Part shown: positions 1 to 9,626 of the stretch, one piece after another
How positions within the stretch are numbered: position 1 is the stretch's first letter
Layout of the letters: each line of letters begins with the position of its first letter
Source of the DNA: Adiantum capillus-veneris
Lineage: Eukaryota > Streptophyta > Polypodiopsida > Polypodiales > Pteridaceae
NCBI GenBank assembly: GCA_014529385.2
Contig: CM043965.1
Coordinates: 60,050,433-60,114,432 of the forward strand
Length of the DNA: 64,000 nucleotides
Reading direction: 5' to 3'
Notes under the pieces: generated by a model
The model's database searches: none
What the model saw: the letters and a program-made list of their open reading frames with translations, nothing else
Told to the model about the DNA's origin: nothing
Translations under genes and position numbers: made by a program

Positions 1-380
1 ATCTATTCAAGCATTGTCAAATGGTGAATTTTCAGAGCATGACCTATTTGCTACCGCACCTAAGCTCTACAAAGCACCAATAATGTTACGAAAAGTACCA
101 TGGTGTATACTATCGCATTCACGCGATGAAATTTGAGAGTTCTACCTTGTTTCTACCATCCCTAAGCTTGACTGAAACATCTATAAGGATCCATTGGTAC
201 TTATATAAAGTACCATGTCATATTTAACCCTTGTGAAATGGTGGAGTTTAAGTAGTTCTATCTACTTACAGTGCCTTGTTAAGTACCAATAAGACTCCAT
301 TGGCTCTTGTAGAAAGTACCATGTGAAACACAATCCCAGTCAAGTGGTGAATATTGAGAGTTGATCTTGTCAACATGGTA
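1..380. repeat. Degenerate tandem repeat, unit about 110 bp
   Basis: The phrase AAAGTACCATG recurs near 92, 207 and 315. A second phrase close to AATGGTGAATTT recurs near 18, 236 and 344. The spacing is about 108-115 bp, so this looks like three or more diverged units of a minisatellite that may continue left of the window. No coding potential is seen. Confidence 0.4.
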
Positions 381-429
381 CTTACACTATCCTTTAAAAT
401 ACCTATGGTGCTTAGACATAATGTAAAAC

Positions 430-952
430 CTAAATACAAGGTTTAGTTTTAATACACAATGTATCAATCTTGACGCGTACCTCTATATGATCAACATCGG
501 CTCTAATCTGGGAGTGGCTTGCATCAGCCCCAAGGGCGGTCAACGCACTTGAGAGAGCAATGATCTTTGCATCAATCACCAAAACTTTAGAATCAGAGGC
601 ACCACCTGCTCCCTTCATGCTGGCCTATAGTGTTTGCAGCTCACTCAATTGCCCTTGAAGCACGCCTGCAAGATGATGATGTTACCTCTATCTTCCACAT
701 GCTTTGGCTTTTCTCTTATAGTTGGACTTGGGCTGCACCTAGTGTGCTTTTCAAACAATCTAGTTCAGTCTTTCTTGCAGCCAACATCTGCTCCACTTCT
801 GCCAAAATCTGGAGGTTAACAAAGATGCAATTCAGATTAGACTGAGGGTCCAAACTGCAAGAAATAGTGCCTTTCCCTGTCATCCCCCCATCGTCAACGA
901 GAGACTTCGGAGTGGACTGTGTGGTTTGAGTCACCTGCTCACTGCCTTGCAA
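430..952 (-). pseudogene. Decayed coding remnant with coiled-coil character
   Basis: Two open stretches on the minus strand (952-716 and 618-430) lie in different frames. A short readable stretch between them includes QGQLSELQTL and ends at a stop just before the second ORF. The translation is rich in Leu, Glu, Ala and Gln (for example LAEVEQMLAARKTELDCLKS) and looks like a coiled coil, which argues for real but broken coding sequence. The family is not recognised. It points toward TRIM-1, and another remnant on the same strand lies on the far side of that element (2616-3110), so the two may be one gene or transposon ORF split by TRIM-1. A chance open frame remains possible. Confidence 0.3.
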
Positions 953-1032
953 TTAGCCCAATTCTTGAGCTTTTTTTCCATCCCACCTGGGAGATTTTGC
1001 AATGGTCTAGGACCTGCTCACCAAAAACAGCC

Positions 1033-1175
1033 TATCACGACAAGGGTAGGACCCAATCACGGCCAAGGGCCAGGATGGACATGCAGTCAAGGGGGTCCCT
1101 ATATTTAGCAGGCCAAGGGCCTATATAGGGCATGGCTAGGTGGAGATTAGCATGTTCAGTCCCCATGCACTTTCA
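1033..1175 (+). repeat. TRIM-1 5' LTR
   Basis: This 143-bp copy starts TATCACGACAAGG and ends CTTTCA. It matches 2359-2500 with scattered substitutions. It contains CCTATATAGGGCATGG, a TATA-like box in a palindromic setting that could drive transcription of the element. Confidence 0.85.
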
Positions 1176-1176
1176 C

Positions 1177-1188
1177 TGGTATCAGAGC
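1177..1188 (+). other. TRIM-1 primer-binding site (initiator Met tRNA)
   Basis: TGGTATCAGAGC is the complement of the 3' end of plant initiator Met tRNA, the usual minus-strand primer site. It starts two bases after the 5' LTR ends. Confidence 0.9.
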
Positions 1189-1289
1189 AAGGTGGAGAGG
1201 AAGGGGGAAGGTGGAGCCATGGCGGAGGAGAAGGCATTGTGCTCTCTCTCTCTCAAGCGTGGATATCTCTCTTTCTCCCTCTCTTTCGA

Positions 1290-1292
<3 letters not shown>

Positions 1293-1355
<63 letters not shown>
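1293..1355. repeat. (CT)n microsatellite inside TRIM-1
   Basis: An uninterrupted run of about 63 bp of CT, just downstream of the primer site. It produces artefactual Ser-Leu and Arg-Glu repeat ORFs on both strands, which are not genes. Confidence 0.97.
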
Positions 1356-1357
<2 letters not shown>

Positions 1358-1399
1358 CAGGCTTGGAGCTCGTGGAGGACGTGTGAAGACACAAGATGT

Positions 1400-1497
1400 G
1401 GGCACGGCCCCTTGAAACCACAAGCCGAAGAGGGTGAAGCAGGGCCGTGGGAATGGCCCCTTGAAACCACAATCCGAAGAGGATGAAGCAAGGCCCT
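1400..1497. repeat. Two-copy tandem duplication, 49-bp unit
   Basis: CCTTGAAACCACAA starts near 1410 and again 49 bp later. The surrounding sequence (GAAGAGG.TGAAGCA.GGCC) repeats in step. It is internal to TRIM-1. Confidence 0.8.
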
Positions 1498-1675
1498 GGG
1501 AGCGACTGCTTGCATGGGATTGTTCAATCAATGACCTGCACGGATTGGGGTCGGGGCTGCTCCAATGAGGATCGCCAGGCCGGGATTGGCAACTTTTGTC
1601 TCTTCATCCCCGTCATGAACACAGCACATCGACCGTTTACCAGTCGTCTGGGAAGACTGTCTTTAAACCGTGGGG

Positions 1676-1790
1676 GAAACACACTTCAGTACTGTGAGTT
1701 ATCCAAGGGGATAGGCAGATTAAAAAGTGTGAGGGAACACACCTCGGTACTGTCAGTTATCCAAGGGGATAGACAGATTATAAAGTGTAA
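1676..1790. repeat. Two-copy tandem duplication, 58-bp unit
   Basis: GAGTTATCCAAGGGGATAG and its near copy CAGTTATCCAAGGGGATAG lie 58 bp apart, with the flanking AACACAC and AGTGT segments repeated as well. Together with the 49-bp duplication upstream it suggests the TRIM-1 interior grew by local duplication. Confidence 0.8.
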
Positions 1791-2358
1791 TCTGATGTTG
1801 AAGGATATGTAAAGTGCATACGTTAGCACCAAGCGATTCAATCACTAAGCATTTATTGCTCTACTTAGAGTTTGCTTACTATAAGTTAAAGCATGTTTGC
1901 GACTAGGTGTAGTCTCTTCATGTATAACTCAGGTTCTCAACCTTGCACACTTGTTAGGGTGGGGTTGTTTACTGATGAAATTTGGGAACAAGTTAAGGAC
2001 TTAAACTTGGCTGATGAGTTATGTCAGCAAGTTACTTTCATGGAAAGTGACAAGAGGTACTCTTTTTGGTACATCTTTGTTGTGATAAACTCGTTTACCA
2101 TGCTCATGAGCATTCTAAATGGAGTCTACACACTATGTTTGGTTAGGAACCGGTACCATTAGATCGTTACAAATGGACAACAATGTAGAAAATCAATATG
2201 TTACTCTTGGTTTCATTGAACCTCCTACTAAACCGAGTTCCGCTCAAATGAACCGTTGGATCCATGAGGGATGTTACAGTAGAAAACATTAGTGTTCTTA
2301 TGAAGATACCATCACTTGTGTTTTCACGGACAAAAACGCTTCTGTAAGGGGGGAGTAA

Positions 2359-2500
2359 TGTCAAGACAAGGGTAGGACTAGTCACGGCCAAGGGCCAGGA
2401 TGGACATGCAGTCAAGGGGGTCCCTATATTTTGCAGGCCAAGGGCCTATATAGGGCATGGCTGGGTGGAGATGAGCATGTTCAGTCCCCATGCCCTTTCA
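2359..2500 (+). repeat. TRIM-1 3' LTR
   Basis: This 142-bp copy starts TGTCAAGACAAGG and ends CCCTTTCA. It keeps the canonical TG...CA ends that the 5' copy has partly lost, and it is preceded by the purine tract. Confidence 0.85.
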
Positions 2501-2615
2501 TAGCCCATGCAACCTTCCGCCGACCCTTTGGACTCTGCATGGCAGCTGGACATCTCTCATATACAAAAAGGGTTGAAAACTTGTGCGTGATTTCTTTGTT
2601 GGTTGGCATGGCTTA

Positions 2616-3110
2616 ATACACTTTGTTAAGCAATAACCTGCATTCTTCTGCATATTCTAGCCGCACTTGATGCAAGAAGAGCCTAACACCTTTCTCCCTT
2701 TTCTTTGTGAAGACTGACAACCAATCCTCATCTGTCACATCCTCATCAAACAAATGCTGGTATAGCTTGCCTTCCAAGCTCAAACCGTACTCCTCATGTA
2801 GGTCATGTCATGTACAACAGAATCTAGTCTTCTTGGGATATTGCACCTTCCGAGATGCTACCCTTGGATTCAAAAAATAGAAAATGTGCATGTAAAACTA
2901 TACATTCAATACTACCACTTATGAAGTGTGGACATGGACAACAACCAGGCACAACTTTTACCACAAAGTACTATCATGACAGGGTGAGCCATTTATGAAA
3001 AGGAAACGGGTGATTACCATTGCTCTTATCAGAGACAAGAAAGGTTTCCTTTGACAACATACTTCCCCCACTCTTGGGCTTGCTGCTGCTAGAATGCAAG
3101 CTGGCAGGCG
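2616..3110 (-). pseudogene. Decayed coding remnant, family unrecognised
   Basis: On the minus strand about 60 codons read openly to a TAA at about 2616 (for example LYQHLFDEDVTDEDWLSVF, then KKREKGVRLFLHQVRLEY). The upstream coding-like stretch (RVASRKVQYPKKTRF) is in another frame, and the frames can be reconciled by a 5-bp duplication (CATGACATGA near 2810). A further readable stretch (SSSKPKSGGSMLSKETF) lies near 3020-3090. The composition is acidic and basic mixed, typical of an ordinary plant or transposon protein. It may be the upstream part of the remnant at 430-952, separated by TRIM-1. I cannot assign a function. Confidence 0.35.
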
Positions 3111-3278
3111 ACACCTAAGCGAGCGATTTTTTTGGTAAGGTGTACTTTCGTGGGGGTGTCTTCATTTCTGGTGTACCCATTAAAAAACATCAAATCTTCA
3201 AAAATGTATGCAACACCATGAGAGAGAGAGAGCATAATTTGCAAAGACATGACACAACATTGTTGCAGTTGACAAGCA

Positions 3279-3281
<3 letters not shown>

Positions 3282-3330
<49 letters not shown>

Positions 3331-3451
3331 CACACACACACACACACACAGGGAGAGAGGCATGTGCATAGAAACCTTGGCAGCCATCAAGAAACATTTC
3401 ACACACACAGAGAGAAATATGGCCAGCATTGGGCAGTTGACAAGAAACATT

Positions 3452-3522
<71 letters not shown>

Positions 3523-3571
3523 AGGACTAGGGAGAGAGGCATGCACAAAGAAACTTGGGCAGCCATCAAGC

Positions 3572-3653
<82 letters not shown>
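3282..3653. repeat. Composite satellite of nested (CT)n(CA)n microsatellites
   Basis: Three blocks of (CT)n followed by (CA)n (3282-3350, 3452-3522, 3576-3653) are separated by related spacers. GGGAGAGAGGCATG and GGCAGCCATCAAG recur in the two spacers about 178 bp apart. The whole is therefore a tandem array of a roughly 150-180-bp unit that itself contains the dinucleotide runs. All ORFs here are repeat artefacts. Confidence 0.85.
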
Positions 3654-3655
<2 letters not shown>

Positions 3656-3659
3656 TTCT

Positions 3660-5037
3660 GACCAGCCTTGAGTAGTAAATGGCTTGCCTGCTGGATGAAG
3701 GAGATCGTGGCAATTTTGACAGTAGAGAGTAGCATTAAATTTGCTCCAACAAGTCGTACAAAGCTCACGGGCCTCTTTGCATGGAAGGCTCCTCGACAGT
3801 CACTGGACTTCCCAAGTGTTAATATGCATGCATTTCAAAAAATTATGAATTCTTGAAATGAACCTCCCAAATCTTGGTACACTTAATCAAGACCCTCACC
3901 TAACGTGAAAGTACCAAAGTGATCCACCATTTTTCCTCAAAAACTGACCACCTTTTTATGCTATCACCCAGGTGTGTGTATGTAGGAAATGCAATCATGT
4001 AGCTCTCTACATGTATATCATTATTGTGTGTATAGAAAATCAGTCATAGAGTGTATTCTAGTTATTGATAGTTGGGTGACTAGCCAAACAAGTACAATAG
4101 CCAGACAATTGACCTTCACACCCACTAAAATATCACTTAAAGACCAATGCACCTTTAAGAAAGCTATGAGCATATATACAAGGTACATAGATTTTGAGAT
4201 TTCTATACACTACCCATAAGAAATCTACATTGTGCAAACTTGTCAAAGGGTAGACCGTTGCTTAGTATATGACTAGAGTTGACATTTCTGTAGATCAGGA
4301 CAAACTTGATATACCACTCTTGAAGCATCTAAAAAACAAAGTGATGCCTCATTATTATAATATAATTTTTTGATTCTTGTAATGCAAAGTTGTAAGTTGC
4401 AAATCTAGATTTTGAGGAGCTCCAAATTGCAAGAATAAATCAACTTATATGTCCTAAGTAATTAGTAATGTGTTCACGATGCTCATTAGTTTTGGGTGCT
4501 AGAAAAATAATGAAAAACCTAGTATACTTTGTAACATATGCATTCACCTTTTGTAAGAAGATGGAACCTTGAACTTTTGCTATGGTGTCTCTCTCCTTCT
4601 TCTTTACCACTAATCTCTTCTCTACAAACCGTTTTTGCACTATGTGTGAGCATGCTTTTCTTTCTTGCTATGCATCCCATGGCTAAGGTTTCCACTCATG
4701 AGTGTGAGTTGAGAAATTAAAAGTGTGTACTATGTGGTTTCATGGTGATTCATGCTTTTGAGTCTTCTTGATGCTTGTGTATGCTTGCTGAGAGAGGTGA
4801 GTGTAGTAAAAAATGTCACGGGATTGCATATGCATGAGTGTGTGCACGGTTTAGGGAGGAAGAGAAGAGGAAGTACAAGAGTGGCCCTCCCATGGATTTT
4901 GTCATTGTCGCTCTATTGCTTTGATAGTAGATTTATTTATTACAATGTAGGGATATATCTCACTCTAGCAAGATGCCTCCATGCCCTAGCGAGGCTGCAT
5001 AGATTTTTTTGGTTGTCAAATTAATTTATTGGTATCT

Positions 5038-5040
<3 letters not shown>
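3660..5040. other. No gene seen
   Basis: AT-rich sequence with only short, compositionally random ORFs. I see no mobile-element termini, tRNA or conserved motif. Confidence 0.6.

Positions 5041-5041
<1 letters not shown>

Positions 5042-5074
<33 letters not shown>
5042..5074. repeat. (GT)n microsatellite
   Basis: An uninterrupted run of about 33 bp of GT. Confidence 0.95.
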
Positions 5075-5076
<2 letters not shown>

Positions 5077-5447
5077 ATGCCATGATACAATGGACAAAAC
5101 ATATTTGCACTATTTCTTATACTTATACTAGTGAATGTCTTTGGTGTTTAGAGAAAAGATGAACACACTGATTTTTCTCATAGATTTAAAAGTACTTGTA
5201 GGATTTGACATGATAGAAGCATCAATTAAAAAGAAAGGTGTAAATAGACCCATTTTTCTCAAGCCTTGCTCAATATTCCATTGGTTGAGAATTTTTTTGT
5301 GAATCAATAAATATAACTAATTTGTGCATGTTATTGCTTCCATATTTGCATGTGAGATGAATGTGTGCTAGTGAGTGTTAGTTTTTGACACTATGTTTAT
5401 CTCCCTAATTGAAGGTTAGGTAAAGCTTCCAAGATGGGAGCATTTAT

Positions 5448-5450
<3 letters not shown>

Positions 5451-5492
<42 letters not shown>

Positions 5493-5516
5493 CGCGCGCG
5501 CGCACACACACACACA
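5451..5516. repeat. (CT)n-(GC)n-(AC)n compound microsatellite
   Basis: About 39 bp of CT runs directly into an alternating purine-pyrimidine tract (GTGCGCGCGCGCGCACACAC and on to 5516). The CT part can form H-DNA and the GC/AC part is a strong candidate for Z-DNA. This is inference from composition. Confidence 0.9.
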
Positions 5517-5519
5517 TTC

Positions 5520-7872
5520 TTGAATATTACTGTTTTAACCGATTATAATTCATGTGCCTTAGGGTATCTTGGTTTACTATAGAGTCAGATATTAAAGGGA
5601 ATCTATATGATTAAATGTTAATAACTTTTTTCAACCTTATTGGCCTTTTCCTAGTGTAATATAATAGCTTGACTGCATGCTAACCTTTCCAATTGACAAC
5701 ATTGAATGTACCTTTTCATCACAATCTCAACAATAGCTTTGATAAAGGATTTTGTCTCTATGAAATAAACACATTGTGTCTTTTAATCAAAATAATACCC
5801 ATACTAATAAACAAACTCATTAGAATTATTAGAAAATATTTATAAGTAACTACTAGGATCAATTTTGATATGAACCATATTCAAAATTTTATTAACACTG
5901 ACAATCATTAATTTGGACAAGGATTTTAGTTTGGATATTTTATATGAACAAGGTTTTGGAAGAGTAACCCCATAACTGATCAACACTAAAAACAAGGTTT
6001 TAACACTAGGCTGGAAATGGGACACTTATGTGTCTTGAGACACTTTTATGTCCTGTTAAGTGAGAAATTTCCTTGAATTATTTGAAGAGTTTCAAAGAAA
6101 AATTTTAAGTGTTCTATATCCTTAAACTTTGTTTTTTTTGGTCTTTTTAGTTCCACGTTCAACTTTGTTCTAGCATGTGTTTTTTCAACCTAAATTGTGT
6201 CATTAAACGAGTGGTGTTTTTTGCTATTTCTCATAGTTTTGGCATTATACCACCCTAAAAGCCATTCTAGTGAGGGCTGCACTACTAGATGTGTAACCTT
6301 TGAGGAGTTCTCAGCATGCCTTCATGCATGTAAGGAGATAAAAACGTTGATATTGAAAGTTATGGCCCATTTTTTAGAACTTGCCAATTTAATTTTTTGA
6401 CTAAAACTTTCTTGAAGTTTTGGGTACCTTAATTGAAATCTACAAGTAATTTTTATTCTATAAGTGAACTCTATAACATATATCTATTCATGAAATCTTT
6501 GGTACATGAAATTAAATATACATGCATTATAAGTGGAGTCTATGACATATATCTATTCTTCCTTGAGTTTTAGGGCACCTAATACACCATATAGCTAACA
6601 ATACGATGATGGAAAAGTTTTTTTCTTCAACTTGAATTAGAGTCATTTTGAGTTAGCATGTATAGTCCCCTCAACATTACTAATTTGATACCAAAAATAT
6701 GTACTCTTTGTAAAATATATCAATATTTAATCATACATTTTAAAATTTCTATATATGGATGGTGTTCCAAGGCATTAAACGACATAGTGTGGAAACTTTT
6801 TTTGTTGTTTTTTGTTTTGTAGCTCTTTGTTGTGCCAAATGTTCTCTTAGGTATGGGCTTTTTCAAGTTTATTACAAGTTTGATGGCTACGTATATATCT
6901 ATAAGTCTAAAGTGAACTAAGAAAACACATAACTAATGATAATAATGGGCATGGCTATATAAATACTCATGCTAGGTCAGCAAAATGAGAAAAATACAAC
7001 TTTTTTCATACCTAATTATATGTTCAGGAAACAACATGTGAGGTTGCGATAACCATATGTGATCAACAACCTTTGGAGTTTATAAAAAAAATAATGTCAT
7101 GGGCCATTAGGAAGGGAATGGGTCTAACAGGGCCTCCTTATTTTCCATGAGATGAAAAATGAGACTATGGAATGGACAAATGGGTGGATGCCATGTGGAT
7201 TAAAATGGTGGGTAGGGAAAGGCTTAAAAGTGAGTGGTCAAACTTGTAGGCATCAGCACAATGTTTTAAAATATAAAGAGAAAATCTCTTCTAAAATCCA
7301 AAAACTGAACCTTTTTCTAAAATTTTTGGGTAGAAACCAATCCTTTCTCTCTCTAGTGGTTGCCGGTTTCTCTCTCCCATCTCCTAAAAGGGGGTCCCTC
7401 CAAAAATATCATGGTCATTCCCTCAATCTCTCTCTACTGTACCAACTCTCAGTTCTCTTTACTCCACCTTGTAAATTGCATCTCTTTCTTTGATACACTT
7501 TCTCCTCCCAAAAAGATCTTGCAGTAGAGGTTTGAACCTCCTTTCTCTCCTCAATCTTCCTGCATTCTCCTAAACCTTACCACCTACTGAAGCTCTCCAT
7601 TTCTCTATGGACCTCACTACATCCTTCTCTCTAAAGCTGAAGATCTGTAATATATCCTACTTCTAGATGTTCTTTGTTGCAAAGATTTACTTTCTTGAAT
7701 AGGTTCCTTGCTCCTTCTTCCCCATTTAACTCTCTAGAGTGGATCTACTTTCCTCTATAGCTTCTTTGCACATTCTTCCCCATCTAGCCAACTTGCGGGT
7801 GGAGGGACATAGTGGTGGTATTGAATGTCTTTGTATACCTTCTAACCTTACTCTTTATGAAATTGAGACCAT
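5520..7872. other. No gene seen
   Basis: AT-rich DNA without convincing coding sequence. A small direct repeat (ACATATATCTATTC near 6475 and 6547) and a pyrimidine-rich stretch (7330-7560) are the only structures noted. It ends at the left target duplication of TRIM-2. Confidence 0.6.
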
Positions 7873-7877
7873 GAATT

Positions 7878-8068
7878 TGTTAGGGTCAGCCTAGCTTGGG
7901 CGGGCAACCCTCATGTGAACAGATTGTAATGATTATAGGCCTAAGAAACCTAAATAGAAACTCTCTTATCTTTTTCTTACTAGCTGTGCATACTTATCCT
8001 TCTCTCACTTGTCTACTCCCTTTCCCCTTTGTCATGTCCATCAGAGAACTGAAACTGCATGCTCAACA
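7878..8068 (+). repeat. TRIM-2 5' LTR
   Basis: 191 bp, starting TGTTAGGGTCAGC and ending GCTCAACA. It aligns over its whole length with 14999-15201, with substitutions and small indels indicating age. Confidence 0.85.
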
Positions 8069-8070
8069 AC

Positions 8071-8082
8071 TAGTATCAGAGC
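8071..8082 (+). other. TRIM-2 primer-binding site
   Basis: TAGTATCAGAGC differs by one base from the Met-tRNA primer site and lies two bases after the LTR. Confidence 0.8.
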
Positions 8083-8786
8083 TTTTGGTGCAAGATCTTT
8101 CAGGAAAGAGTTGAGGGAGTAGACAAGGGCTGAACTGGTGGTACTAGGTGGGCTGAGCCTGAGAAAAGGAGCGTAGGTAGATGGAGACCAGAGGAGGTAT
8201 CATTCAGCTTTGATCGGTGCCCATAGCTCAAAAGGGGGAGCCAAGATATGCAGCCAAGTAGAGGTGGTGCAACTTGTGGATGGGCAAATAGCTCCATACT
8301 AGGGGCAGGCCTGTATCTCCTCCAAGGGGAAGCACAATCCTCACAAAATTTTGCTCAATGACGGCAAAGAAAAGCTTTCAAATGGCCACTGCATATTGCC
8401 ATTCAGCTTGCCAATTCTCATTTCATCATTGATAAGACCATTCACAACATAATTTTAAAAAGAGTGGAGGCTAGGTCTGTGTATAATGCAGATGGGGCTC
8501 ACAATCCATTCTTGTGTATATGTTGATGGAGGAGAAGATGGGGTTTTGTTGCAGCTATCTGAAGTTCCTTCACTAGAGGCAGCACACACACACCACAAGT
8601 CATTGTATTTAATTTGAAATTTTCTTTTATAAAATATTACCATCTTAATTTTGGTTTTGGCCATTGTCAAGAGGCCCTTCATGCTTGTGTTCAATAATTT
8701 TATTGACAAATTTCATAAGATTCTGATCTTGCAAACCTGTCAAAACCACCATCAAAGAAGTTGACTTGTCTTGGGAAGGAAGTTTC

Positions 8787-8870
8787 TGTTAGGAAATAAG
8801 ACGTAGCTAAATAGATAATTGAGTAGATTACTTAATGGAGAGAGACAGATTTATATACACGAGATTATAG

Positions 8871-8931
<61 letters not shown>

Positions 8932-9566
8932 CACGATATACGTGGTTCACCCAATGTGGGCTACGTCCACGGGAAAGCAGCCACTCAATGGCTTTAGTAC
9001 TTCAAAACAAGAAGTAGTTTACAAAGAGATTATACCCTTAATGGAGCTCCCGCCTTGCTTCACTCTCACCACCTCACATTCACCTTGTTGCATCAACTTC
9101 ACACTATGAAATGTGTGTAGAAATGGCCTCCTTTTATAGGCCAAAAGGGCTGCCCTCTCTTATGAGAGACAGCCATGTGTAGCCGCCCTTGTGCGAATAA
9201 GTCCAAATCGGACCCTCCAATCCGCCCATGTGTGGCCGCCCTTGAGAAGACAAGTCCGCTTTTGAATTCGGCCACCGGCCACCGGCCATTGACTTCCGAC
9301 CACCGGCCACCGGCCATTGACTTCCGACCACTGGCCATCGGCCATTGACTACCAGCCACCAGCCAACCGACCGGTTGTTTTCCGACCACTTTCCGGCCGC
9401 CGTCCGGTCATAATATTCCGGCGAAAAAGAATATTCCATGAAAATTTTGGTTTGCGGTGAGTGATTTTCCTTCACGCACAATGGCTTCTCCTCATAATGG
9501 GGGCCTTACAAATGTGCGCTTTTACCACAGAAAATTACAAGGGTAAATCAGGCTCCATACTTAACA
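8787..9566 (-). repeat. Copia-1 3' LTR
   Basis: 780 bp; on the minus strand it starts TGTTAAGTATGG and ends CCTAACA. It contains a (GA)n run of about 53 bp (8875-8927) and GGCCACCGGCC-type short repeats (9270-9370). It lacks a 55-bp GC-rich segment present in the partner LTR. Confidence 0.93.
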
Positions 9567-9579
9567 ATCTCCCACTTGG
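9567..9579 (-). other. Copia-1 polypurine tract
   Basis: The minus strand reads CCAAGTGGGAGAT immediately before the 3' LTR, the usual plus-strand primer site. Confidence 0.85.
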
Positions 9580-9626
9580 AGACTGATCTCCAAACCAAAC
9601 CTGTGACTGCTTTCCATTCTGGTTTC

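Larger units (their letters stand above)
1033..2500 (+). mobile_element. TRIM-1: miniature non-autonomous LTR retrotransposon
   Basis: Two direct repeats of about 142 bp bound a 1.18-kb interior. The 5' copy ends one base before a perfect initiator-Met-tRNA primer site, TGGTATCAGAGC. The 3' copy is preceded by a purine tract (AAGGGGGGAGTAA, 2347-2358). Flanking 5-mers are CAGCC (1028-1032) and TAGCC (2501-2505), a one-mismatch target duplication. No gag or pol is present; the only internal ORF of note (1893-2162, 89 codons) matches nothing I recognise. Size and anatomy fit terminal-repeat retrotransposons in miniature, which depend on an autonomous partner for reverse transcriptase and integrase. 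The 5' LTR has lost its canonical TG start (TA instead). Confidence 0.85.

Noticed and set aside
1132-1531. Several overlapping Ser-Leu and Arg-Glu rich ORFs
   Set aside because: They are read-throughs of the (CT)n/(GA)n run in all frames on both strands.
3140-3768. ORFs of 173 and 192 codons across 3.1-3.8 kb
   Set aside because: Made almost entirely of dinucleotide repeats; no non-repeat domain.
9099-9481. Minus-strand ORFs of 60-115 codons in the Copia-1 LTR
   Set aside because: They come from GGCCACCGGCC-type short repeats and are duplicated in the other LTR; no gene evidence.
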